The position numbers and the translations under genes were made by a program. Below, one piece after another: positions 10,408 through 24,622 of a stretch of 64,000 nucleotides of DNA. Below the pieces are notes generated by a model that saw only the letters and a program-made list of their open reading frames with translations, ran no database searches and was not told the origin of the DNA. How positions within the stretch are numbered: the stretch's first letter is position 1; the number at the start of each line of letters is the position of its first letter. The stretch comes from Diphasiastrum complanatum. Taxonomy: Eukaryota; Streptophyta; Lycopodiopsida; Lycopodiales; Lycopodiaceae. The DNA lies in the NCBI GenBank assembly GCA_029204225.1, contig CM055095.1:18053561-18117560 (forward strand). The letters are read 5' to 3'.

Positions 10408-12912
10408 GTGTTGCTATAGTCTCCTACCATAGGGTGACGATAAACAATGAGGATGACAGTTTCACATATCTTCCTGTGAGATCAATTGAAAAAAAGGTGT
10501 ATTTGTATATTTGGGAGGACGGTTATATGAAGACTCGGCTTTATGAGCATGCATTTGTCTGAAATTTTTTTGATGAGGCACTACATCTCTGGTAATTCTT
10601 TTTATTATCTTTACAAATTAAAGATTTTTGTTTCTCTTTTTTCTCATTTAGTTTGTTGAAAATAATTTTATCTTGCCTTGTCTACAGAGCTTGAAAGAGG
10701 CAATTCTCATTTCTTGTGAGGCACTGGTACGAGGTGAAGATCATGTTATGCCAAGAGCTCCTAAGCCTGCTAAACTGTGATCTCATGTTGTGACCCCGGG
10801 CAAGGGCTTGGCTATTTCTTTAAAAGAAACCATTCAATTTAAATAACCTTATGAAATTCACACCTAAGAGAAAATGTAGCTCTCTTTCCAACTCTCAAAG
10901 AGAGATTGTCCAGCCATAGCCCTAGTCCCAGCTCGTGGAGCGAGGATTTAAGACAATGTCCAAGAAAGGCCAAGGGCCAAAGCATTCTATGAGAGCTCAG
11001 TCTCAGGAATCAGAGATGAACTTACATGGTGCCTCCATCTCTCTTGAGTCAATCACAATTGACGTCTCAGAAATGAGACATCTTATTCATGAACAAAAAA
11101 AAGTAGAGAAACAACTTCTATAATAGATATTGACCAGTGTGATAGACCGCCTGTTGATACCTCTACCGGTGATCGACCAATGGAGGTCAGAGAGCCTAAC
11201 TTACTCTTTTTTTTGGTTCTTGTTGACTTTGATAGTTGTCCTAATGTGACAAGTTTTGATATTAAGTTCATTGTTTTTTATAAATTTTTTGTACCAGGCA
11301 GAATCCATAGTTTACAAGCTCGGAAAGAATTTTCTCTTCAGTATTACCATATTTAGTCCTTCAGGCAGGTGCCCATTTCATAATAGAGAAGAATGCATCT
11401 TGAGAGCAAATTTTTGTATGAATGAATGTTTATGATTTAGTATAATTATATTTAGCTTTCAGGAAAAAATTCAAAACTACTTTGAGAAACGCTTTTGTAA
11501 TTCTAAATGCCTAGATAAATTCTGTTAATCACTACACAACATTGCAATTTTGATGGCAAAAATGATTGCTAGGATAGACATGAATGAAAAAATTTGGATG
11601 ATAATTACATTTATCTCTTGTTCTTATTGTAAAAATATTCATATATACTAGATAGATGTTGGAATGAATTGAATTTGAAGCCTTTGTACCAACTATGATG
11701 ATATTGAAGAAAAATTTATTGTATAAATGAAAGGCTTATGCTTTTGGCCTATTTGCCATTCACACCAATGATTTATAGTGGTTGAGATAGATGTGTCATT
11801 TTGCTTTGTTGGTAGAAAATATGTGAGTTGGGGTTATGTGAGGTTATTTGAAGAATGAAATCTCAATTGAGCTAATAAGATCTGAGAAGGATTTGTGAAA
11901 AGTTTACTAGTGTTGTTGTGTCAATGAATTATGGGTTTTGCATGTAGAATTGGACAACTATTGTACTTGTATTGAAATGCAGACACACCTTGTAAGTTAT
12001 GCATGTATGAAGGCTAGTTCAGATTGCTCTCTCTCATGTTTAGGAGAGCAAACCTAAGATAAGCAATTGAAATAGCAAGAGAAAAAAAAATGTTTGAATA
12101 CAAACACATCTAGCAAATACATGATGTCAGGAACAGAGGTAGCCTTTTATTATCAACACATGAACAACCAAAAAGAATTTAAGCTTTGAACTCATCATGA
12201 CAAGAAGCTATCAACCTCACAACTTTTGACTATGAAAAACCTCTATAGTAAAAAGGTTCTAAATATTGAATGATCTATAGTGTGGTGGATAAGAAGGAGC
12301 TTGGCATGTTGATCTACCCAACCGGGTTTGAGTCCCCATATGAACATGTGAGGATACCTTGTGATCATTGGTTGAGTAGGAAAAATTCTGAAGGTATTCC
12401 TTGGGGCATTTTTAAAGCTTGGGTGAGAGTTGACACTCATCCTTCAAGAACTTGGTGTTGCTTGGAAGAAAGTTGAAGATCACGCTTCGATGGTATTATT
12501 GTTTGAGGACAAAGACTTTGAAGGTTTTCCTTCAAGGCTATGTTTGGATGAAGTTTCAAGGTTATGTTTGTTGTTGATGTTTCTTGCCCTTTCACATGTT
12601 TACTTTGCCCTTCAATGTTCTTGCTCCTCAAGTTTGATGTATTGGGTGTTGGGCCCTTGATTCTAAATAGTTGTAGATGGTGTCTGTACTCTGCTACTTT
12701 CGAGTCTCATACCCAATTAGATTATCTCAACGAAAAAGTTCTATGTTAGAATTGGTAAAGTACAAAAAGTAGACTCTAAAGAATCCCATGGCTTGTGGGC
12801 ATGAGAGCCAATCTTTTGACTCAAGAAAAGAGAGGACTTGAGTGGATGGAATGTGGCAAAAGAATAATCATAGTGGACCATTTTTTTGAAGTGGCATGGA
12901 TTCGTGGAAGAT

Positions 12913-12914
<2 letters not shown>
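10408..12914. other. AT-rich stretch, no gene recognised
   Basis: The only open frames are short (for example 10935-11123, 62 codons with MSKKGQGPKHSM) and match nothing I know. It may be internal sequence of a decayed LTR element bounded by the repeat pair at 9966 and 15194. Confidence 0.4.

Positions 12915-12988
<74 letters not shown>
12915..12988. repeat. (GT)37 microsatellite
   Basis: An uninterrupted GT dinucleotide run. Open frames of Cys-Val or Thr-His across it are artefacts. Confidence 0.98.
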
Positions 12989-12990
<2 letters not shown>

Positions 12991-13085
12991 GGAGAGCAGA
13001 TCTGCAGGTTTTCACAATGGTGTTGAAAGTATGAAAAAAAAAAGATATATATAATAAATACTATACACATACAAGGCCTCGTCCT

Positions 13086-15193
<2,108 letters not shown>

Positions 15194-15650
15194 GTGGCCC
15201 AAGTAATTTTTAGATTCTTTGACATGAGACTAGATAGATTTGGCAAGTGCTTTTTGGATTATTTGAAAAAACAGATTGAGTATGTGTTGACCATTCCACC
15301 CAAATAATTGTCACATGTCTTAATTGTAGCATACGCAAACCTCCACAAATGCTTACGTAAATATTTGGAGCATATATTGTCATGTAAAACATAATAGCCT
15401 AGAATATCAACGTAGTAAGACAAACACCTTTGAAGAATATTAATTTGATAAAAAGAGTGTGAATAATCTTGACAATATGACAAAAACCAGCTTGATTGTA
15501 CTCCCTAATCGATAAAGTTTTTCCAAGCATTTGAATATACAACTCAAGGGAAAGTAGTACAAAAAGTCATTTTGTGACATTTATAGTGACATTGATGGGG
15601 TAACTTGAACACTTTTGATTTTTATGATGGTTGCAATATCGTCACTATGA
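15194..15650 (+). repeat. Direct repeat, copy 2
   Basis: The second copy of the 9966-10407 repeat, same orientation, with small indels. It includes the shared words GCTTTTTGGATTATTTGAA, CTTACGTAAATATTTGG and AAGTCATTTTGTGACATTTAT. Confidence 0.75.
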
Positions 15651-15957
15651 CACACATAGCAAGATTTAGCCACATTTGTGTCCCTTCTAATGATAGTTTT
15701 GTGACACAATTACTGATGTTGTGTGAATTGAAGTGACTCTAGACAATGTTTTAGTCACATCTGATGTAAAACAAATGTCATAGGTGACTTCTTACCTTAT
15801 ATGTTGAGTGACTAAGGTCAATGTCAATGAGCGATGCTAATAAAATGCTACAAATAATTGTTGCAACATTCAAAACATTGTGGAATATAGCATCATTGGG
15901 CAACAGTTATAGCAATACATACCAAACTTATCACAAACAAAAATGTCACTACCTTTT

Positions 15958-16402
15958 CCCCTGGTACCAGCCCTTTTGGGGCAAGGGGGAGACCACAATG
16001 CGATGGGTGGCTAGGCGGTTGGGGTGGGACACCCAATAAGCGGCCCACGTGTCCCTACGGTGGCGTGCGAGGTCCAGTTTTCCTACATGGTATCAGAGCA
16101 CAAGACTTGCTACAACCATATTCGGTTGTGATAGCAAGGGGGAGTTTGCCTCCTCAACCGATGCTTGCTTAAGGGGGAGTGTTGGAGGTGTAAGTTGTGC
16201 ACTAGTCAAAGAGGCAAAATGAAGCAAAGGCCACGAAATGGTCCCATAAGTAATGGGAAGATGAGAATGGGCAACTCAAATAAGAAAATTGGAAGACTTG
16301 TGGTTGTCCCTTGGTACCAGCCCTTTTGGGGCAAGGGGGAGGCCACAACGCGATGGGTGGCTAGGCGGTTGGGGTGGGACACCCATAAGCGGCCCGTGCG
16401 TC
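15958..16402 (+). mobile_element. TRIM: LTR retrotransposon in miniature
   Basis: A truncated 5' LTR (15958-16087) ends in CCTACA. A 92-base internal part follows (16088-16179) that holds only a primer-binding site (TGGTATCAGAGC, 16088-16099) and a polypurine tract (AAGGGGGAG, 16171-16179). A 3' LTR then starts TGTTGGAGGTG at 16180 and runs to about 16402. The LTRs share about 95 bases (TGGTACCAGCCCTTTTGGGG onward, offset 350). The 5' copy lacks its first ~128 bases and the 3' copy its last ~45, so a full LTR would be about 270 bases. There is no coding capacity; replication would depend on proteins of another copia-like element. Confidence 0.8.
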
Positions 16403-18830
16403 TCTCTCCAAAACCTAAGTAGCTGAAAATAGCTTCTCAAGTGGATCCTTTGGAATGGATTTGGTAAGAAAACCAGCCAATAAACCTGAAATTGCAACAA
16501 GATCACCATAGCCATGATAAAGCTTTTTGATTGCAATTGAAAACTATTTCCAAGCACCGTGAAGAGCTTTCCACCATTTGAGCACTTTTGCCATTGATTT
16601 CTTCCATCCTTGAAGAACATGAATGATACCAAAGCTGCTCCTCCTTGAAAATAGTTGCAACTCCATGAGTAAATCAAGGGTCCTTCTTGACTCATAAGGA
16701 TCACAAAGATTCAACGTGATGTTACCAAGATCTTGAGAATTAGACACATCAAGATTGGCAAAACTATGCATGCTAAAATAACAAAGATTTTGCATCATTT
16801 CTTCATGCTTGATTTCCATGCTAATCTCAGATCTAATGATGCTAAATACATCATTATGGATATAAGTGTCCTTCGAGGATGATTCACTTATTCTCATAAT
16901 GTGTTTACAAATTGCCTCGCAACATGTAAAAATACCATCATCCAACAAATGGATGAATTGTCCAATCCTACTTGCATAAAATACGAGAGCAAGTAGATAG
17001 AAATTCCACACATGCTAATGGCATGCTATCAAATGGAGCATCACAAATCATCACATTTTTGATCTCATCAAAGCATCATAGTCACATGGAATTAGCTCAA
17101 GTCTACTTTGAGATTTAGGCACATCATCAAAGCAACTTGATTCATCTATCAAACAAGTCATGAAAGTGTTAGAACTAGATGAGATAGTGACTTCTCTTTG
17201 CATATTCTTACTCATGAAAACTGTGAAAAATTGCCTACATTGGCAAATCTAGCCATGTAGAATATTGTACATTTTGTCAATATTGTTTGTTGATTACTTG
17301 AATGGCCAAAGTGCCCCACTTATGATCTGATTTTTCATTGCTTGTTCGTGATCTAAACTTACTGAGTTAAGAATTCTAGAGAATTTACAACTATTTAGAT
17401 GCACATGAGAAACATCTATAATAGGCATAACAAATAATGAAAAAACTTTATACTATGAATAATCAAATGCTTCCATTATATCAACTGTAGAATTTCATCT
17501 CGACAATGTACAAAATTGTTGCTAAATAAAGTAACTACCTTATCACCCTCCTTAAACATGAGAACATGTTTCTTAAAATCAATAGCCAAAGAAAGCGATT
17601 TACCTAGACTGACGAATTGTAACCAATTCCGACTAAAACTAACTCCAGTATGGTCAAATCACTAATCTTAGTTCATTTTCTAGATATTTCGAAAAACTGA
17701 AAAATTTGAATTTACAGTGCACCAAATTAGGCGTTGTAAAGCACAGTACGGAGAGAGACCAAGTGATCAAGATGACTAACACCTCAGCTTGCCACTTCAA
17801 CTTCACACATGCGAGAACAAAGACGCCAAAAATTTGTAGTAGGCCGCACTTTTACAAGGCCATACTATCTAAAATCATGCAAACACCTCCTCAAGGCCAA
17901 AAGTGACATTACCAACAGTCTTAAACAGTCTATTAAACTTTTGTGATGCCTTTCTATAGGTCCGAAGAAGTATGAGCTGAAAACAAAGATTTCTTGATTT
18001 CTAGAAGGGTTTTTGCTATCAACTTGATGGATACAGAGCATAAGCCCCTGGCCACCAATTTACAGGTATGATAGCTTGCTAGAGGATTGATTCCAAACAT
18101 GATCCTTTTGTGGTTTGATAGCAATCTATCTCCAAAGATCACTAAAAAAAAGAATATTTTTTGGCTTTTTCCGACCTCCCACAGCCACTATTCTCTGAAA
18201 TCTTGGCTCTAACTTCAAGGACATCTTCAAAAGACTATAAAAGAATCCACTTACAAGGTGTTCCATAACCGTATACAACCAAATTTCATGAAAAAACTTG
18301 CAAAAAATGATGATTTCCAACAATTTTCTTAGTTGTTTCACTACATAAGGTTGATTTCAGCCACATGCAACTCAATTTACAAAGTCATAGCCATTTAATG
18401 TTCTGATCTTGTTGGATTTTAGCTCTTACTATCAATTTCTAGTCAAAAATCATGAAAAACAAACAATGTTTTACAAAAAACATTGTCTAGAACCAAGAAT
18501 TATGAAAACAACCAGCATGCATCATTGATTTCATCATTAATGATTCCTAGAATGAAAGTACACTTGCTGAAATTTTCAAATCTACCAAAAATTTGAGCTA
18601 AATTAGCAAAAACTCTGAAAAAGCATCATAAATTGACTTTCATAGACATCCTTCCATAAAAACCTAGAGAAAGTCGAGGAAGATGGATCTCAACGACATG
18701 CAAGTGGAAACTGGGAGAACTCACCCACTTGGAACCTTGTTCTCCACCTGGATGAGAATACCAATTAATCGGCACCAAAAAATCGATGAAAAGTTTCACC
18801 ACTCCAAGTTTTCCGATCTTTGTAAATCTT
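16403..18830 (-). mobile_element. Internal region of a minus-strand LTR element
   Basis: This lies between a primer-binding site at 18831-18842 and the TRIM. On the minus strand its far part (16544-17250) carries the conserved unknown region also found at 2581-3360 (FTCCEAICKHIMRISESS..DTYI, DPYE). The sequence at 16412-16470 resembles that just before the LTR at 2456. From 17260 to 18830 only short frames exist and no gag or pol domain is seen, so the element is non-autonomous or heavily decayed. Its 3' LTR is missing or replaced by the TRIM. Confidence 0.55.
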
Positions 18831-18842
18831 GCTCTAATACCA
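18831..18842 (-). other. Primer-binding site (initiator Met tRNA type)
   Basis: The minus strand reads TGGTATTAGAGC, one mismatch from the TGGTATCAGAGC site seen at 16088 and 34140, and directly follows the end of an LTR ending in CCTTACA. Confidence 0.75.
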
Positions 18843-18843
18843 A

Positions 18844-19226
18844 TGTAAGGGAAAGCACCTCAAGATCCTACTTAGAAGTCAAAACAAAAGAAAACACATT
18901 GTAGAGCCAAACCACCCAACCAAGTAGAAGCAACCGATCAATCTCTAGCAGCTTCACTCCCGAGCCAAAGAATAAGAAGCAAGAATAGAATGAGAGAACC
19001 TAGCAATGAATCACCAAAAAAATGGAGTAGAGCAAGCTTCCATAAGCTATATAGGCTCAAGTCCCCTCTGTGCATGTGTCCATGCAAGGCATAAACTCCC
19101 CACAAGCGGTTTTCATTGCTATTTCATGGTTTATACAAACATTGACTATTCTAAATCATGTACTAACTCCAATTAGTGTGTCTTGGCTTCAGAAAGTTAT
19201 TAATTAATTACTACCCTCATCCAACA
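18844..19226 (-). repeat. 5' LTR, minus strand, 383 bases
   Basis: Read on the minus strand it starts TGTTGGATGAGGG at 19226 and ends CCTTACA at 18844, with the TG...CA termini expected of LTRs and the primer-binding site right after. An AGCTATATAGG TATA-like element lies near 19046. No second copy is found in the window. Confidence 0.65.
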
Positions 19227-19314
19227 ATGTTTAAAATGATAAAGGAGGCATTTGCTCAGGTAAATATTAAAAGTTTCCAATCCCACGACCATTTCATCTT
19301 TTTAAAAAAGAGAC

Positions 19315-20860
19315 ATGTTAAACCATGGTATGCAAACAATAGTTGGTAATCCATCTCATATCAATGAAGTGTATTGCTTGAAAGGAGAAAGTTTAGCATA
19401 TAACAATTCCAACAATTTACTTTTTGACATTAATCAGTTTTTAACATTCATCATAAATTTTTACGGTATTACAAATGAGAATGTCAATAACAAGTTGATA
19501 GTTGTTCTCAAGTTAGATGAGTCTAAAATTATAGAAGGACAAAAAATGGAAAGAGTCAGTCTCACATTCATGAATGGAGCACTTTCAAATTCAGAAGACT
19601 CATAAGGCCTCAATTTCAGTGTTCAATCAGAAAATGATATTTGGTGGTTGGCAGCATTTTTCAAGGTATAGCAGTTCCTTTGCATAATAAATAGGTATAA
19701 TCATTTGAATATGGATTTCATATCTAAAATCTTCTCTGTGTTAATATTATGAGGCTAATCACGTTTTTGTATTCTCTTATAGGTGCTGAAAGAAGACCAT
19801 AACATTCTCTCATGGATATTTAATTGAACATCATATCCTGCCACCATAAAAAATCACATGGAGGGAGTTCCACTCAATATTCCTGGAATTGGCACTTTCA
19901 AATTGAATGGCATTTAGCAGGAGATTTGAAGACATTAAAATGTATGTTCAATGTATCTCATGGTGCTAACTCTAAACACCCTTGTTTGTACTGCATGAAA
20001 ACATTAAAAGACATGACAAGGAGTACAGGAATATCAAGAGATCGAGAAGATCCTAATTGGAAACCTGTACTATCGATTCCTCTACGAAATGTTCATATCT
20101 GTACATTGCATGCGGAGGTGCATATTATAGAAAGAATAATATATCTTCACATCTTGTTTGCATGGAATTCTGAGCCAGAGGCCTCTACAAAGGAAGCTAT
20201 TTCTAGATTAGAGGATGTGTTGTCCATAGCAGACTAACATAAAGGCCACGTTAAAAATAAAAAAAGATGACAAGTTATCAGATAAAACAGGAAATATTCC
20301 ATGCAAGCCGAGCATTAGAGGATCTAAAGCTCGAAGATTTTTATCAAATTATTCTGGCAAACAATCTAAGGTTCAGTACACGGTTTGGAAAGAAATTATT
20401 GCAGCAACTCAAGATTTCGAAGAAGAAGGTTCTACTCATATACACAAAGTAGAAGTTTGGAAAAAGTTTGACAGCATGGTGAAATACTTGAGAAAAGATA
20501 AATTTTCAAATACTGATGTTCAAATGATACAGAAAACAACCAGTGAATTTGTGGATGCAGTTCAGAGTGCATGGGGTGTTGATCATATAACACATTATAT
20601 GGTAAGATTTTGATTTTACACTACGATAGACAAATATGTGCAATTAAATTAGATACTTTCGGTACTGATTCAGATTATGTTTTTATGACATGCAGCACAT
20701 ATTACGACATCATTCAACATTCTTTGCAAGAAATAGTGGAAGTCTTAGCATATGGTCATCGCAAGGAATGGAAAAATCTCATTGGCAAGCAAGAGCGGCA
20801 TTTCATAAAATACACAACATGGCGGGACTAGCACAAAAAACTTTGACTTTGACTTTTTAG
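19315..20860 (+). pseudogene. T1: transposase-like gene of unknown family, three exons
   Basis: Exon a (19315-19665), exon b (19783-20601) and exon c (20696-20860) are bounded by TCAAG/gtatag, cttatag/GTG, ATG/gtaaga and tgcag/CAC. Exon b reads HLAGDLKTLKCMFNVSHGA then HPCLYC (CxxC), LPLRNVHICTLHAEVHIIERII, then NIPCKPSIRGSKARRFLSNY. Exon c reads SLSIWSSQGMEKSHWQARAAFH. A CxxC pair after a conserved acidic residue followed by H-x2-ER and a late W-x2-KSHWQAR block is reminiscent of DDE transposases with inserted zinc ligands; that is inference. Defects: TAA at 19603, TAA at 20235 with a nearby one-base frameshift, and a frame break near 19825. T2 (42434-43311) is a homologue with the same intron position after HYM. 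Confidence 0.6.
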
Positions 20861-20899
20861 ACTTTGTACCACTACAATCTTTGACTTCTCAGACTTTGT

Positions 20900-21377
20900 A
20901 CCACTAGAAGAAGTTGCTTCAAAAGTGGAGGGCATAGAGTCCGAATCGTCAAAAATATTTAACAAAAGGAAAAAAACAAAAGCAGCCTGAAATCAAAAAA
21001 TCTACATTTCTTATTATGAATTGGGCACTCATCAGACTTGAAATTATTATGTAACTTGGTAAACATTCTGTCAAGCTTTGCTTTGTAGATATGCTTGTCG
21101 AGTGCCACCAGGTCCTGATAATGAATGTCTTTATTCTGAGACCTGCATAACGGAGTAGTGAGCATGGATATCTGAGATATATCTCAAAAAATGCCTCCAC
21201 ACCAGGGCCCTCAGTTATAGGTAGAATAAAAAAAAAAGGAGAAAAAAGAGATTTGAAATAGTCCAACCTATCAGTAATACCAAATTCATTAAAAAAAGAA
21301 AGCAATCTGGATTCAGAATTAGACATTTTAAACAAAAATAATAGAACTGAAGTTCCAAATATCGCTCTCAGGCACAA
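20900..21377 (-). pseudogene. M1: unknown gene convergent to T1
   Basis: Open frames on the minus strand start MSNSESRLLSFFNEFGITDR (near 21326). A frame further on gives DLVALDKHIYKAKLDRMFTK then DECPIHNKKCRFFDF, a Cys/His-containing stretch. A likely acceptor (taactgag/GGCCC) sits near 21212. Transcription would start in the 532-bp unit to the right, whose minus strand has a TATATAAATA box near 21645. The gene ends facing the 3' end of T1, about 50-100 bases away. It resembles the start of the convergent partner gene at 40823 (MSTSTSSENKLRFFL) only weakly. I do not recognise the product; several frames are broken. Confidence 0.35.
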
Positions 21378-22405
21378 ACCTCGGGTCAGACAAGCACGTC
21401 AAAGCAAATTGTGCTCGAGAGAGAGATATTGGAAGCTGGAGTGTCGGATCCGAGCGCAAGAACAACGAGCAGGAAAGAAAAGAGATTCAAAACGCGCTTG
21501 AATGCGATATTGGAGGATGCAGTATCGGATCCAGGCGCATAATAGTCAACGAGACGTAATGAGAGCAAGCGGCGCGCTTGAAATCGATATCCGGCAAAGC
21601 AATCGTAAATTTGTGTGAAAATTCGAGCCGAAAAAGACCTATTTATATAAAAAAATTTGCACATGTGCAGGAGTGGCGAAGGAACACGTGTCGACATGTG
21701 ATTGGCCAAAATAAATGCGCCATATCTTGAATGATTGATCTGACATCTGTCACGTGCGAGAATGACACGCGTTGATAAGGGATTCACGCACGTGTCTCAG
21801 CCCACATGTCCCCATAATTGGGTCATCATTATTGGTACGGACATTCCACGTGGTCTAGTTTTAAAGAAAATAACAGAACTGAAGTTCCAAATATCGCTCT
21901 CAGGCACAAACCCCACGTCCGACAAGCGCGTCAAATCAACGTGCACTTGAGAGAGATATTTGAAGTTGGAGTATCGGATCCGAGCGCAAGAACAACAAGC
22001 AGAAAAGAAAAGGGTTGCGAGACACGCTCGAATGCGATACCAGATGATGCAGTATCGGGTCCAGGCGCATAATAGCCAACGAGATGTAATGAAAGCAAGC
22101 GACGCGCTTAAAATCGATATCCGGCAAAGCAATTGTGAATTTGCGTGAAAATCCGAGCCCAAAAAGACATATTTATAAAAAAAAAATTGCACATGTGGAG
22201 GAGTGGCAAAGGAACACGTGTCGACTTGTGATTGGCCAAATTAAATGCATCGTACCTAGTATGATTGATCTGACATCTGTCACATGTGAGAATGACACGC
22301 GTCGATTAGGGATTCACGCACGTGTCTCAGCCCACATGGCCTCATAATTGGGTCATCATTGTCAGTACGGGCATTCCACGTGGTCTAATCATCTGGCGAC
22401 ACGTG
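21343..22405. repeat. Tandem duplication of a 532-bp promoter-like unit
   Basis: Unit 1 (21343-21874) and unit 2 (21875-22405) match throughout: AGAACTGAAGTTCCAAATATCGCTCTCAGGC at the start, then GGATCCGAGCGCAAGAACAAC, ATCGATATCCGGCAAAGCAAT, GCACATGTG.AGGAGTGGC.AAGGAACACGTGTCGAC and ATTCCACGTGGTCTA at the end. Each unit has several CACGTG (G-box) cores. A TATA-like box is readable on the minus strand. Differences are scattered substitutions and small indels, so the duplication is not fresh. Confidence 0.9.
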
Positions 22406-22435
22406 TCTCGGCCGTCTTTTCACACGTGCAAAAAT

Positions 22436-22450
22436 CTTGTATATATAAGT
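22436..22450 (+). promoter_or_regulatory. TATA box of gene P
   Basis: CTTGTATATATAAGTCC lies about 115 bases upstream of the P coding trace. The sequence around it (CACACGTGCAAAA before, TGATATCGCTCTCAAGCACGC after) mirrors the minus-strand promoter arrangement of the 532-bp units, so P and M1 appear to diverge from similar promoters. Confidence 0.5.
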
Positions 22451-22557
22451 CCTCAGAATTTTCATTTTTTTCGCAAAATTTTCGTTTTTAGCTCCTGATA
22501 TCGCTCTCAAGCACGCTCTTTCATCTTTCAAACTTCCGTCCTCTCACAGTGCACTCG

Positions 22558-24428
22558 AGTTGCCGTGACAGCCATGCAGGCCTTGCAAGGTGCTACAGAA
22601 GATTTTTTGAGGATTTGTGTCTTTTGGCAGTGCATGGTAAGCGTGTCACCATCATGCCAAATGATTTTGTCATTCTCAAAAGGCTTCGGGACAGATATTC
22701 TGGTCTACATGTTGATAATGCCAGCACCTCCAGAGACTTGCCTCTAGATAGAACCGATTTGCCTACTACCTCTAGGAAGAAGAGAAAGCAGCCTGTCTCC
22801 AAGAAGGCTGGATCTCGAAGGCCAGCTGCTTCCCTTCCTCCTAGAGTTATCCCGGCCAAGAGATCCCGTGTCTTCCTGAGCTCTAAGTCAGATGCTGGAG
22901 AATCTGACTCAGATCGAGAATCTCCACCCCTTCCTCCTCCTCTTATTCGTCCAGCTCGTCAGCAGGTTTCATCACCAAAAGTGTTGATTACCCAGGAGGA
23001 GCTAGACAAAATAACAGAGAAATCTGTAAATATTGTTTCCACTTCTGTTTCTACTCCTGTACATAATCTTTTTGTGAGAATTCCATACGATCTAGCCCAA
23101 GTTTTTTTTTATTCTGATCATTATAATCAATGCGAGATCTAGCTAGCTAACAGAATTGATCTTCTCGACAGCTTTTTGATTTTTTTCTTCAAGATATACG
23201 TAGAGGCTTTAGATTAGGTCCCAAATTTTGTGCCGAGCTAAAAGATAACACCTCAAAAATTTCAGATGCAATAGTAGAGGCCTGAGTTTCTTTTTTGCAG
23301 AATAGTATTAGTTTCGATTCCCATGGTACAGTTTTTGTAGTTAGTCCATTTTTCATGGGAGCGGTAAAGGCAAAAGAGACCAATTTTGAGAAGGCTGTCT
23401 ATTTTATCAAGTGCAGTCCTATGGCAAATTTTATTTGATCTCATATGAAAATAAGTAAGGATTGCTCTTTTGTTTTTGTTGCTTTAATCTAGATTGTTGC
23501 ATGCCTCATTACTTTAATAAGAACGGAATTTTTTCATAAATATGAATTTAACGATATTTGTATCTTGGTTGTTGCAGTCGGCATTGGAGCCTAAACATTC
23601 TTTTTGTAAAGATAAATAATGAGGGAGTATCAAATTTTTCATGTGTAAAATTAAACTCAACTGCAAATACACATAGAGAATTTGATTCTCTACTTCATGA
23701 TGTCGTTCGGAATATACCGACAACGACAACTTCAATTGGAGATATAACCAATAAATCTCTCAAGGTATATTCAATTTATCTCTGATAGGCATGTATTTCT
23801 TTTTTAATTCAAATGTATCTTCATAGCATAAATAAAATTTTTATCATAATATTACTACTTTTCATTCTATATATGCAATGTGTACAGCAAAATGACACTT
23901 TTAGTTGTGTATGGTTCGTCCTGTACAAATTTTTTGAATGGTATAATTTACAAACGGATGTAGATATTTAAAAGGTAATATTCTTTTCATCTATAGTTCA
24001 TTTCATTCTGATTCATATTTTATTACTATCATTGTCTGTAATTTGCTAATTCTCGTGTTTTGTGATGACAGTTCACTCTTGAGCCATATACTCCTGATGA
24101 TGTATATAGATTTTGGCAAGAGTTGATCAGAACCTTTGCCCAGTACGGTGTAAGCATTGCACCTGCAATCGAGGGCCCTCACAATGAAGCTGCTCCTGCC
24201 TTAACAGCCTTTCAAGTTGTTCAGGATGCAGATCTTATTTTATATGATCAAAAATGAATAAAAGTCCTTCTTAATACAGAGGAAGGCAATTTTGTAGCAA
24301 ATATTCCTCTTGTCTTAAAAGGCATTGAGGCCATTCCCGAAACAGAGGAGAGCGAGATTATAGAAAGAGTTGTTGCTTTATCAGTTCCTAATACTGATAT
24401 AGAAAATATAGAAAAAATGATTAAATAG
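22558..24428 (+). pseudogene. P: degenerate multi-exon gene with histone H3-like start
   Basis: The trace begins with a segment matching the C-terminal half of the histone H3 fold: ALQGATEDF (22580-22609 in one frame), then FFEDLCLLAVHGKRVTIMPN..LKRLRDR (22603-22695) in the next. H3 normally reads [33 protein letters not shown]. A basic region (RKKRKQPVSKK, NLS-like), Ser/Asp-rich and Pro-rich parts follow. Downstream open pieces include LQDIRRGFRLGPKFCAELKD (near 23190), REFDSLLHDVVRNIP (ending at donor CTCAAG/gtatat, 23764) and FTLEPYTPDDVYRFWQELI (from 24072 after gacag). A TGA at 24255 interrupts the last exon, which ends TAG at 24428. Function unknown. Confidence 0.5.
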
Positions 24429-24622
24429 AGATCTATTTGTAAATAGAGAGACATAAAAAAAAAAGATACAATCATTTTACTTGTAAACAACCCGTTTATG
24501 GGTTTTTTTTATTGATATCACAATAGATTCTTACAATCAGCTTGTGTCCATAGTCTAATAATGGAATGCAATTTTTCTATAATGATAAAAAGACATTGGC
24601 ATGTATTTGCTGATAGTGAATC

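Noticed and set aside
21797-22192. Minus-strand 131-codon frame in the 532-bp unit
   Set aside because: The same DNA in unit 1 gives a different, broken frame, and the region has promoter-like features; coding is unlikely.
22558-22700. Gene P as a functional CENH3 or histone H3 gene
   Set aside because: Only the last part of the fold is present, it is frameshifted, it has a deletion, and it runs into unrelated sequence instead of the histone stop.
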